Positions 43,530 through 56,200 of a stretch of DNA of 64,000 nucleotides are shown here, in pieces (position 1 is the stretch's first letter; every line of letters starts with the position of its first letter). The position numbers and the translations under genes are program-made. The notes under the pieces were generated by a model. That model was not told where the DNA came from. It saw only the letters and a list, made by a program, of their open reading frames with translations, and did no database searches. The DNA lies in contig CM022946.1 in the NCBI GenBank assembly GCA_012931725.1, forward strand, positions 2,484,189 through 2,548,188, in the 5' to 3' direction. The stretch comes from Litsea cubeba. Its lineage: Eukaryota > Streptophyta > Magnoliopsida > Laurales > Lauraceae.

Positions 43530-44721
43530 TGTAGAAACTCAATAACTATAGATTATTAATAGAAATTAGATTTTTGCCCAAGTCCATGGGGTATGAAATG
43601 AAAGAATTCTCTTATAGGTCGCAAGTGACCCGTGTGTTCTCTTCTAATTATATGTTCTTCTCTTTATAGGAAAACCTTAACTTCACCCTTTTATAGCCAC
43701 TAAACTTCCATTTTCTTCTTCTTCTTTATTTTTTTACCTTCCTTCTCTTCCTTATTTATCAAATCCAAAGATCAACGTTCAGATTTAGATATTCAAGAAC
43801 CAAATAACAGCAGAATCAAATACCCAACATTTTTTGTCATATGCAACTCTGTTTGTAAATCTCATTTGACAAAGTTGCTAATAAATCACCGCTAAGATCG
43901 GCTTCCTCTTACCCTAGTGGTAAGAGGTGTCAACTCTTATTTGCAGAGTTCAAATATGAACATGTATCTTTCTTTCATCCAAGACTGTGCTACCTCACCC
44001 GAGGATTCCCCTACCTCACCCGAGGGCTCCCTTACCGGAGGAAAGAAAACAGTCACCACTAAAAGCATGTATTGGTTTTAAAGCAACCGAACCCAATGCA
44101 CTAGAACCTCCATACTCAATACTGATTTTACCCAATGCTCACTGGTCCTGCAAAAATGCACACCATTCTTCTATAAAAGCACACTCAAGAATGAATGGAA
44201 AAAAATGGGTTATAATGAATGGGTACTCTGAAGAAACAGTCATGGAAGAATAGGCTGATGGTTGCAGGTGGTAAGGCATCACTGGCAGAGGCGACGAGCT
44301 ACTCGAGTTGCAAGCATGTTTTGGAGTAGAAGTCTAGTGACGGTGGGTGGGCAAGGTGGGCTTGGGAGAGTAAAGGGACATATGGAGACTATGAAAATAA
44401 AATAGATGGCAGAAAATTAGGGACATCTATGCAAAATGGAAACTATAGCACAAGGTGTATTACAGTATAACTATGAATCGAACTTGTGAAAATTTTTCCT
44501 TTTTTTTTTTAGGTGTCCCAGTGGCTAGGAGAGGAAACAGTAACCCACCATGCCAGAAATCGAGCTCTTACTGGATATGGGAGCGCAGCAACTACCTGTG
44601 ATTCTCAAACTTGTGAAGCTTGCCACGCAAGGCATTGAAGTATAAATGTGGGCCAGACATGTTATTCTTGGATTGAAGATTTACAAACTACAAGTGGATT
44701 GAAGTATATACATCGTGGCAA
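43530..44721. other. intergenic, no gene seen
   Basis: A tRNA-like stretch CTCTTACCCTAGTGGTAAGA (about 43906) followed by AGAGTTCAAAT may be a SINE head, not certain. The rest has short unrecognised ORFs. Confidence 0.4.
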
Positions 44722-45704
44722 AAAATTAAACAGCTTTTTGTATATACCCCCTAAGGTTTGTAGGATTTGTAAATAGGCGCTTGAGGTTTTAGTATTTGTA
44801 AATAGACCCTGCCTTGTCCTTTTAATACCTTTCATGTCTCCCAAAATCAATATTCCTAACAAGAATGAGCAGCCACCATTCGAAATTTGTCTTGGATTTT
44901 TACATAAATGACAACTTTGCCCTTACATATCCATTAAACAAAATGAGTATATTATTCTTTATAAAAATATCATTATTTTTTCTCAAGTCCCAATGATTTT
45001 TCTCAATAACTCTCTCTTACACATGACCGGGGGTAGACCCAGGTACAAGGGCTTGAGATTGAAGCCCCCACCCATATGTGAGAAAAGTGTAAAATCCCCC
45101 ATTCCCCCTCAAATTCTAAAAATTAGTATATATTTATAACATTTGCCTCTTCCCCAATATTTCTTTTATATAGAGCCAAACACTACCCCCTCGTAAATTC
45201 TAAAAATTATTTTTTTATATTTGCCCATCCCCCCAATATTTCTTTTACACCCCTACACAGGAAGCAAAATTGTGTATTTTAGAACTTTCATCAATTCAAT
45301 GGTGGGTCATTTATGGATTGGATAAAAATCACAACCGATTATAAGTACAGGTGTTGATTGTCGTTATAATCCATTTGGACTCAAATAAATGAGCCCTGTA
45401 ATGATAAAAAAATGAATTTATGTAGGGTTGTTTTCTCCCACTAAGTGCAATTTTTAATGTTACATGCTTTATAAAAAAAAAATGAGTCTAAGCTTTTGAA
45501 ATTATGCATATAAGGATAAAAATGATGGACAAAAGTGTCATTTTACACTAAAAACCTATGGTGGTGGGAAGACTATTGATTTTGGGGACATGAAAGGTAT
45601 TAAAATAAAAATACAGGGGCTTATTTGTAAATACTAAAATCTCAGGGGCCTATTTGCAAATCTTACAAACCTTAGGGGGTATATATAAAAAGCTCAAAAT
45701 TAAA
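44722..45704. mobile_element. TIR element with 9-bp duplication (MULE-like, different end family)
   Basis: The element spans 44731-45695. Ends are CAGCTTTTTGTATATACCCC and, in reverse complement, GAGCTTTTTATATATACCCC; the inverted arms align for about 125 bp to CCCAAAATCAAT. Flanks are AAAATTAAA (44722-44730, 45696-45704), 9 bp but low complexity. The interior holds two imperfect copies of an 80-bp block with CAAATTCTAAAAATTA...CCCCAATATTTCTTTTA. No gene capture or transposase was seen. Confidence 0.75.
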
Positions 45705-46840
45705 TCTCTACCATTATTGGATTTCTACATAATTTTTTGGTAAAAATCCCTACTCATTACTTTTACCTTTTATGTATTAGTTTATTTAAAAAAAAATCTT
45801 CTAGACAATATCTTAAGAAAAGTTATAGATTTAGGACGCATTTGTGCAACTCACAATTTCATGGAAGATAGGGTTTCTATACTGAAAAATGCTTTTTGCA
45901 TTCAGTGCAATGTAATTTTTTTTGTGAAGAAAAGGGAAAAATAGTCATTCGTTTTTTATGCCAGAGACAAATTAGGATTCTTAACTAAGGGATAGAATTA
46001 TGGTGTTGCGGAAGCGTAAAATGCAATTTTCTTCCTTTGTGGTACATGCACAAATAAGTTATTGAAGAGGAATCCAAAATCAAAACTCTAGCTCCACTTT
46101 CCCAATTTATTTACCCACCTAGGAGTTGGTCTAGTGACATATCACATTGGTTTGCTCCCCACGTATTTTTGTCGAAAGTGCCTCATATTCGCCTAGTGTG
46201 TATTTGTGTGAGTTTAGCGAGCAACACACAAGAGATTAATCTTGTTGGTTCAAACTTCAAAGACCTTACGTACACCCTCCCTAGGTATGCCTACCTCGGA
46301 AAAAAAAAAAACTTTCTCAATTTACTTCCTTACCCTAGTAATTTTGCCGAATGAAGACGTACAAATCAATATGAAACCACATCCATTGAAAAAAATCTCA
46401 GCCGATTCTTCTACCAAAATAACCCACATCAAATAATGCTCAACTTGTTCTCTACACAAAATTCGGCAATAATTTGAGAAAAATGGCTGCACAAATATGT
46501 CCTACCCTAACACACATGGGACTAAATACATGTCTCAGGAACCCAACCTTCACTAGAAGAAAAAAGTAATTTGAAAGATTTTTAAAAAGAAAAAAAAAAT
46601 ACACACACATTCCAATTATAAATGTATTTATATTTTTAACATGATCGCTCTACAGTGTACAAGGCACATTCAGCAAAAAGAAAAGAAGGATCCCTAGGAT
46701 TTCTGTGTTTCCTACGCGGCTGCGCCGCGATCCAGACTCGCCGAGCACCCGAGTGAGTGACTCGACGCACCCGGATAAAATGACGAGATTACCCTCACTC
46801 TTCTATAGAAATTCCCCACTCGTTTATAGATACACAGATT
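45705..46840. other. intergenic and upstream region of the HUB1-like gene
   Basis: No gene. The last 150 bp are GC-richer and probably belong to the HUB1-like promoter. Confidence 0.45.
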
Positions 46841-46849
46841 TTTCTACTT

Positions 46850-47228
46850 TCTGCTCTCTCTCTCTCTCTCTCTCTGCGCAACGACTGCATGCAACGAAGA
46901 CTCCTCTCTCTCTCTCTCTCTCGAACAACTTCGACTCTCGCCTTTACCTTCTCTTCTCCGAAACCCCTTTTCCCTCTTTTCCTTCTCTGCAACTGAAGAA
47001 TTAGGGTTTCAAGTGAAGGAGAATCGATCCCCGCTGCAGAAACCCTAATTCAATCTCAAAATTTGTTCCGGAAATCTCTCAATTTAGGGTTCCGGAGGGC
47101 TCTCTAAGTCTCTACGGTTCAAAAATCTCGTCTTTTCTACCACAATCCTTTTCCCTAAAATCTACAATTGGGATTCCGGTTCGTGCCCTGATATGAGCGG
47201 ATCAGTTAGCTAGGGTTTCCGTTTCGCC
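46850..47228 (+). promoter_or_regulatory. CT-repeat 5' leader of the HUB1-like gene
   Basis: Two CT-repeat runs (about 46855-46875 and 46903-46922) and several AGGGTTT/CCCTAA words precede the ATG at 47229. CT-rich leaders just downstream of plant transcription starts are common. The exact start site cannot be read from sequence. Confidence 0.5.
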
Positions 47229-50200
47229 ATGGGTAGCACCGGCGAATCGGACCGGAAGCGGCGCCACTTCACTTCGATATCTCCAACGGCTACCGCTGGA
47301 AAGAAACACCACTTCGCTCCGCCTTCTGAGGATAAAAAGGTTCGATTTTTATTCGTTTTTGATGCTGGGAACTGTTTTTCTTTAATTTCTGTATTGTTTT
47401 TGGTCGTAATTGGTCCTATCTTTCTTGTTATTAGGAAGTTATATACTCGTATTCATCTGCGTTGATTGATTGAATGATTCGTGCGGTTTTTAGCATTTTG
47501 CTGATCTGAATTTATTAGGAATTTGGAATTTTTTTGTACTAGTTCGTCCTTTTTGTGTTTGTTTTCGCAATATTAATGTGTTTTCTTATTGGTATGCTGT
47601 GGAACTTTGTTGATTTTTTTTGTTTTTGTTATAAAGGAGAGATTTTTCCTCAGTAATCTCTTCGTTTTTACTGCGACTGTGGTTTAATGATTGTCAATCA
47701 GAGCCTCTTTCATTGTAGAAACCCCTTCCAACGCGTCTTTGTACTGCATACCTATTTATGCGCATATCTTGCAGTGATGTTAGGTTTGATTCCGTATATC
47801 CATCCATGCCAGATAATTTGAACAAAATTATTCTCAGTTTGTCCTTTTGTCAATCCTTTGTTTGCTAAAATGTCTAATTCTATTGTGAACTAGAGATTTT
47901 GTTCTGAAAATGTATATTTGCAAGATGTGTGTTGTTTTGTTGCCACGGTCTGGTGCGTGCTTAAATATTACATATTTCATATATTTATGGGATGTATTAT
48001 GAGTAATTGTTGTAGGGAGCAAGGTAATTCGCTGTATTCATATTTTGGCAAAGGCCTTGTATCTTCTAATAGAAAAGCTGCCATACAAGTCATTGCTTAG
48101 ATCTTTTTAATCAACCTGTAATTGGCTGCGAGCTCTTTGCCAATTCAACCCAAGTCTAGTTGAATTACTAAGAAGATTGGCGTTATGTGCTTTTAGCTTA
48201 TAAGCTCTGTGAATCTGCTTTGCGAATGTATTTACCTGCTATATATATACACCTATCTGGGAAGAATTGTAATTTAGTGTTCACAGGTAATCCTATTTTC
48301 CTCTGTTACAGCTCGATGCTGCTGTGCTGCAATATCAAAATCAAAAACTGGTTCAGCAAGTAGAAGCACAGAAGGCTGAATGTTTTGCCCTTGAAAATAA
48401 ATTCCATCAGTTGAAAGAAAAACAGCAGAATTATGATGATACCTTAATAGTGGTCAACAAGTGTTGGGGACAGGTATCCTTCTTGTTGCAGATCTTATCC
48501 CCCTCTTTTCAATCAGCATCTATTCTATGCCTTGGTTTATGGAAGCTTAAGTGGGTGGGTCCTTTGTTTACAGCTGGTGGATGACTTGGAATCACTTTCT
48601 ATATGCACAAGGGGCTCTGTAAATGGGGTATGCGATGCAAATCATTCTGAACATTTGGAAGGTAAGATTTACCGGCTAATACATGAATCCTAAGTCTACA
48701 CCTTTTTTATATCAAGAATGTAATTCTACAATTAACTGAACATTTGAACAAGGCATGGGGGTGAATTTTCAACCACTCATAAGGTGTGTTTTGCATGGAT
48801 GTAGTGTTGTTGAAATATCAGGTTGTTTGGACAATTCTTACCGCTGGTTTTGAGGGAAAAATGAACTTCCAAAAGAAGGGTTCACTAAATCACCATTCAG
48901 TATTGATTGCAAACCTTACCTTTTTATCTGTTACAGCCAACATGCGGCCCACCTGATGAGAAGCATGTGGGCTGTGTGTGAAGTTGGCATGTGCAGATGA
49001 ATGTGTGGGGGCATCTCTTTGCCTATTTGATTTTGACCAACATGTCTTTTTAGTGAGACTGTCATCCATCCGTTGACTCTTTAAGGTACTAATGGCCCTC
49101 CCAAAGATCCCATTGATGGAGCCTAGCTGAGTGCCACATAATTTATTTAATTTAGTTTGTTTCTGGATGAACTGGAGGAGTTTATTATTATTATTCTTTT
49201 TGGAAGATAACATCTATTGCATTTATTATTTAAAAATACTAAACATTGCAAAATTGTTCATAAAATAAATATCTCCATAAGATTATGGATGACATAACAT
49301 TAAACCTTGCTGCAATGACATTCCATTTTCCACCTCAAAATCTTGTCTAAGGGCATCCGATTTGGTTAAGACATCTATCTCACTATGCTCTCAGCAATAT
49401 GTGTTAGGACACATTAGCAATTGATAGCATATTCCTAATCTTCTTCGCCTCAAATGAAAATATTCAAGGTTTTTGACTTCCCTTCTGACCATGCGAAAGT
49501 GTTAAAAAGGAGTTACCCTCTATTAGGAAGGAGATTGAACATAAGTTTCTGAATCATTTCATTGCTTCTCTAAAGGCCAGATCTCCATCCATTTAGTCTC
49601 CCATGCGAATATGACCTGAAAAGGCTAGTGCTAGCTCTCCCTTATCATTCAAGATTCTTCCGCAGATTGCTTAGATTTACCTTAGGTACCACTATTAGTG
49701 TTAAACTTCCACTAATCAATCAAATGGTCAACACTCAACATGACAAATGGTTCTCTTTTGTTGCATTGCCAACATGGTAATTGCCACTTCCCACTCCCTT
49801 TCCAAGTCGAGGGAAGAAGTGCCACAAAACTCAGCTTTGAAGCGCCAATTAAATGGCTAGACTTGATTCTAGCCACTGCCACTTTTACCAGTGATTACTT
49901 TCCTATGAATATGTTCTTATTCTTTTTCCTCTTAAATTCATTGAGGGCGTTCGTTAAGGAGGCTGGGAAGCTGTTGCTTGAATGACTCCAACAAAATTAG
50001 GTGTCCAAATTCTTTTTCTTTTGAAGAATTAAAATTCTTGAGAACATTTTTTTTTATAGTATCACTTGAACCTGTAACCTCATGCCTGCTCCAATGTGCA
50101 CCTTCCAACTATGCTATGGGCTTGATAACAGTGCCTAATTTCTCATTTCATCTCCTCTTTTAGCTGCTAGGTTTAGAATATCTGCTAGTGAAATCAAAGA

Positions 50201-53200
50201 CTGGATATATGACCAAGTAGGTTTGTTTTAAACGTAATATATTTTTTTTGAATGATATTTTGAATGTAATATTCTGAGACTTATTCCCCTCTTATATCCT
50301 TCACACACTTCAATTAGAATCTCTCTGAAATTAGAGATCATGTGTAATTTATGATAGTGACAAGCCAGAGCTTTATCCCCAATGACATATCTGGAGTGTG
50401 GCTTCCACGACTGATTAAAATCTAAAGTTTTACACAAAATATTATCTCAGTTTATTTGTCTCATTCATCAATTTCAAGATCTCCTTCCACACCTTCTATC
50501 GCACTAATGCTTCCCCCCTCTGTCCCCATGACTTATCTCATATTTTGATGCAATTACTTTGAAGTGCCTCCATCTCCACTCCAATACTCCGCTATTCTGC
50601 TAAGAGAGCCAATTTTTTTTCCTTACACATTCCCCACTCCAATACCTCCATTCTACTGGTAATTTGGCATCCTTCTACTTGATTAAAAACAGGCTTAACT
50701 ACTACTTTTGTGCTTATTGATTGTATGGTACCAAAGGGGGTGAAAATTACCTATAAATTGCATGTAAAAAAGCTACAGATTATATTCAGCAGCACAAACA
50801 GTGAGAGATTGAAATATGGCTGTTGTTTGTGAGCATCTTTCCGGTTCTGTTGATATGATGTTTCAAAAATGGATTTGGTTGAGTCAAATTCAGCCTCCTT
50901 GCTATCATTATACTGTTGTCATCACATACCAAGTTTTAACTCTTGTCGATGACTGCTTCAGAGTTCAGACACTGCAACTGGGATTTGATTCCAGTTATAT
51001 TTGTTTATTGCTTTATGGTTCTGAGATAGTTCAGAAGGCAATTGCTTTACTTAAGTCTGACATGGGGGGTTTAGATTTTTGAACATATGATAGTGGTTAA
51101 TGTAGTATGCTGTAGATTATTGATTAAATGATTATCTCTGCCAGGGAAATACCATATTATGATAGGGTGGGATATATATGCATCACAAACTTTTCACTTG
51201 GATGAACCTGATGTTCTGGCTGTTGAATATTGTGCCAAAACCCATCCTTATAGAAATGATTTCAATTCCTCATTCCAGATGGTCCATCTTGTCCTCCGGA
51301 TGATACATTTTTATGCAGACTCCTGGAAACTGGTGCCACCGACAGTTGCTCTGCAAATGGGATCCCTACTGCAATTGAAGAAGATACCCGAATATCATGT
51401 ACAACAACCAAAAACATCTTACGAAATATAGTGGTTGCCATTAATGACATGTGGTCTGTAAATGATGGAGTAGTTGCTTCACTTCTGGGGACACTCCCAC
51501 CAGATGGTAAGTGTGAAAGCCATGCGTCATAAGTTTTTTATTTAATTTTAGTGTAGGACATTGTCCTTTTTTGAACTTGTTCTTGAGCCTTTTCTCTATT
51601 TTATTCTGCTTCATATAGAGTCCTGCAGAGAAATGGAGAAGACAACTAATGACTTAGGGATGGAGGTTAAGAATTTACGAGTGGCACTTAGTGACCTTCA
51701 TTTGAAGCACAAATCATTGGCGAATGAGGTACAGAGTCATCGAGACACTTATGCAAAGAATAAAGCTGAGCTTAAACATTTGGCAGGTAGCATCTTTGAT
51801 GTCTGGCAAAATTTACTTGTTTATCAACTTTAATGAATCCACATTAAACTACTCTGTCTACTTATGACCATAAAGATTCTTTTTCTCTACTTGTAAGTTA
51901 CAAAACCCTATGCTTTATAGAAGTTTGATTGCAACTTCTTTGGTGATTCCTGAAGGGGAATTGGAGAGCACTATCGCAGAGTTAGATGAAAGCAATCGCA
52001 AACTGGAAACCCTTAAGGCACAAAGAGATGCGGCACAAGGAGGTTCTTTCCCGATCCTAAATTTTGGAAGTAAACATGTTGCAGGCGATAAGGCCAGAGA
52101 TAAGCAGAAAGACTTGCAAGATATGGAGTTAGCACTGAAGGAGTTGTTGGTAATTTGTCAGTGTTTTCTTCTTTACTTAATAGGAATGTTCATAGATCCT
52201 GATACAGCAGCTGACAAACTGTATATGTTGTTTTGAGTCCTTGAACAGGATTCTGCATCAAATAGACTTCTAAAACTTAGGAATTTGCATGAAGAAAGAA
52301 TACATATTTTGAAGCGGTTAGCAGTGCTTCAGGTCAGTGCTTCAAACCATTGATTTGTGATATTTCAGTATTGACGTGTTTCATAGTTGTCTTTTCTTTT
52401 GTCAATTCCCCTAACATATTCTCAGTTCTTCTTATTCCTTGTCACTTTAATGGGAATGCTGTTTGACAGAACACTTTGAAAGATGTGAAACACATCTCTT
52501 CATCGGAAGCTTACCTCTTGCTCAATGATCAAATTGAAAAGTCAAAAGCAGAGTTAGATCAGTACCAGTTATTGTGGGAGAAACAACAGGTGGTAACTGG
52601 TTGGTAGCTATTTGTAGATGCCTGTGATGCATTCTAAGCTGATGCGTTTAATTTCTCTTGTCACTCATGTTGTTAATAAAATCTTAAATAGGTTGAGAAG
52701 GACAACTTTTTCTGGTGGGAAAAAGAAGCTCTTATGAAAATTGATTTAGCTGAAATTCACCAAGGAGCCTCTGAATTTGCCAACACTCGAATAGCTGAGC
52801 TGGAGAAAGAGATTCAGAGACGAGTTGATGAAAAAAATAATTTTGAAACTAGGCTAGAAGAAGTGTCAAGGGAACCAGGTATATATATCTGAGGCATGTT
52901 ATTTATTCTATAATTAGTTTGCAAACTTCTCTTTTTCCCTTGTTGCTTCCATTTGAAGTCAATTTGGATTTTTTTTATTTTTTATTTTTTCAATCAGTAA
53001 TATCTCTTGGGAACATGCTTGTGCATTTCAGGTAGGAAAGAGATCATCGCCGAGTTCAAAGCTTTGCTTTCATCACTTCCAAAAAATATGCATCTTATGC
53101 AGAACCAACTGAGTCAATACAAAGAGGCTGCTTCTGAAGTCCATTCTTTGCGGGCTGAAGTTCAGTCTTTGTCTAGAATTCTTGAGAGGAAGGTGAGTGT

Positions 53201-56200
53201 CACTTATTCATTTGCGCATGCTTATGTGGGTTAACATTCATGTTTTAGTTTCGTTTTTTGAAGGCTAATGATGTAATCTCAATACAGGCTACTGAGTTGC
53301 AAAGTTTATCCAGGAGATCTGCAGACCAAGTAGCTGAAATACAGAAATTGAAGGCTGTGGTATGCTGACCTTCTGCCATGATTTTTAGACTTAAGCCCTT
53401 TTTTGAGATAATTGTGTAGCTCATTTCAGTTGTATGTATCTGCATCTAGATATGATCATTTGCTTCCTTTTTTGTTGGATGGAAGCACTCTGAAAATGTG
53501 TCTTCTATGGTTTATTTGCTTCCTTTTTTGTCTCCATCTAGATATGATTTATTTTCTTCATTTTTGTTAGATGAAAAGACGGAAACATGGCAATGGAATC
53601 TAGGACATACGCCTGTTGTGTATGATAATTCTGCTGACATTGCACCCTAAATAATTTTAAATGTCAAACTTAAGCCAAATAAATTTTGCACGGAATGTTA
53701 GTATGGATAACAATTTATTGTGCTTACCTTTAAAAAACAGTTTATTTTGCTATAACGTTTCCTTAGTTCTGGACTCCACATGCCAAAGTTGCTGATGTAA
53801 GCTACCGACGGTCCGATGCTATAAATTGGAGAAGCATCTTCTTTTGATGTGATCAGCTGTTCTTTGACCTTTAAGAAAAAATGAAGAAAGTTAGGGATGG
53901 AAAGTTGGAACGACAACAGAGTAGATTATAGCATGGCCCCGTGGCAGGATGATGCACAAATCAAGAAATGTTCCAGATTTTTAGAGCGTTAGTAGTTCTA
54001 TTTTTCATTGCATTTTTTTCCGAGCTTGGGTATCAAAGTGGCAGGAATTGGTGAGGTAAAATGCAAGGAGAAAGCAGTTATACCACATTACCACTACCTT
54101 TGAGGAAGAATGGGGTTTACTTGGGACCTTTTTTTTTTTTTTGAAAATAAAAAAAATAGAGAAATAGCCAACGACTCCACTGGGGATCGACTCCATTGGG
54201 CCTCCTTGGGACCTGATTGTAAAAGTTGGGTTAGAGGTGGTGGCATGCGAACCCCATAAGGCTTAGCTTAATGATTGCTGAGAAAATCTTGAAACTTTTT
54301 TTTTTTTGAAAATAAAAAATAGAGAGATAGGCAACGACTCCACTGGGGATCGACTCCATTGGGCCTACTTGGGACCTGATTGTAAAAGTTGGGTTAGAGG
54401 TGGTGGCATGCGAACCCCACAAGGCGTAGGTTAATGATTGCTGAGAAAATCTTGAGAGGATAGCTGCCTATTTATGATCATAAAATTGTTAGGCCGAATC
54501 ATCGTTCAGAAAATAGAAGCTAGATCAAGTGCAAAGCTAGATCAAGTGCAACCCTGTGCCTTCAAGGTAATAGTAGAATTCATGATTAGTGCAGTCGTAG
54601 TCTGCTGCAACCATGGGGTAAAATTTTGTTGAAAATGGTACTTTGTTGGTAGAGTCAACTTGGTGGTAGTACTTACTTGTTTGAATCCAAGCCCCAAGAG
54701 GAAGGTCCTTGTTTGGGCACGAGTAGGTATCGGCTCTCAATCCGCACTAGTTGAGTTCGGGTTACAACTCAATCTGTGCTGGTCCAGTGATGCTGTCTTT
54801 TCTTTTCTTTTTTAATTGAAAATCTTACAATTTTTTCACCAGCTATGTCTTAAGAACTTCTGTCCACCATAGTTAGAACGATGGGCGTCATCACAGACAA
54901 GAGTATTAGGGGAGGGGGGTTTTGTTTAGGACATAATTACAATAATCACCCTTAGGCTAGAGGTGGGGTAAAAAGCTAAGATGGTAAGTATTATGATGTT
55001 CTAACACACCATCTTAAGCTGAGGCATATTGATATCATACTTGGAGACTGGAGAGGATTAGACAGTGCATTTACTCTGCATCCTTTACGGTTTTGGTGAA
55101 AGTTTCTCCAACGTGGATTTTTAAAGATTCTAGAGGGTTAAGACATGGTGACCTTATCACCTTTCTTATTCACTTCAGCTGCAGAAGCCTTGGGCTCAAT
55201 GCTGGTGAAGGCTAAGGAGATTGGGCTTATTGATTGTTTTCTACTGGGCCGTAATGGAGTGGTAGTGACTCATTTACACTTTGCATATGACACCATGTTA
55301 TTTTGCTCAGCTAGTAGGTAGGAGGTGGCGAATACCAGTAGTGTTTTGAGATGTATCCAGTTGGCTTCCTGATTGAAGATTATCACCTAGTGAAAAGTAA
55401 GGTGATGGGAGTAGGTTTGTGATCTGAGGAGATGGTGCGGACTTTGACTTCTTGTTTGGTTGATGGTGGGTAAGTTCCCTATGCTGTATTTAGGCTTGCT
55501 GGTTGGGGCTATTCCGAGATCGGAGTCTTTGTGGTATCTTGTGATAGAGAAGTTATCCATGTGGAAAAGACAATATCTTCCATAGGGGGAAGCATCACAT
55601 TATTTAAGGTTACACTATATCTAATTTACTGATTGATTACATGTTCCTCTTTCGGATGCCGAAGGTTCTGCTTGATAGGTTGGACCATTTGAGAAGTAAT
55701 TTCCTATGGGAGGAAGAAGATACATCTTATGAAGTGGAGTGAGGTGATGAAACCAAGGTATGCGGGTGGTTTGGGGATTGGTTACCTTTGGTTGAAAAAT
55801 TAGGCTTTGTTGGCAAGGTGTTGGTGGCAATTTTGGGAGGAAAAAGAAGCTTTGCAGAGGCGGGTTATTTTATTCGAATATGGTGAGGATGAGTGGGATT
55901 GGGTTCCCAGAATAGTCCCCAGGTATTGAGGGTCAGGTCTTTGGTGTGTAATAGGTAGTGTGGGAGATGTGTCAAATTGAAGGGTGGATGTGTTCAACAA
56001 GAAGGGGGTGGGTTTCAGAGTTGGGGAAGGTGGGTCTGTTCGGTTTTAGGTTGATGATTCATTGGGATAGGGTCTCTAGGTGGTTATTTTTGTAGATTGT
56101 TTAGGATAGTCTCTAAAAGAACTCATCGGTTAAAGTGTGTTATGTTCCGGTTGGTAATGGTGTGTCTTGGGTAGTATCGTTCAGGAGAGCTCTGCATTAG

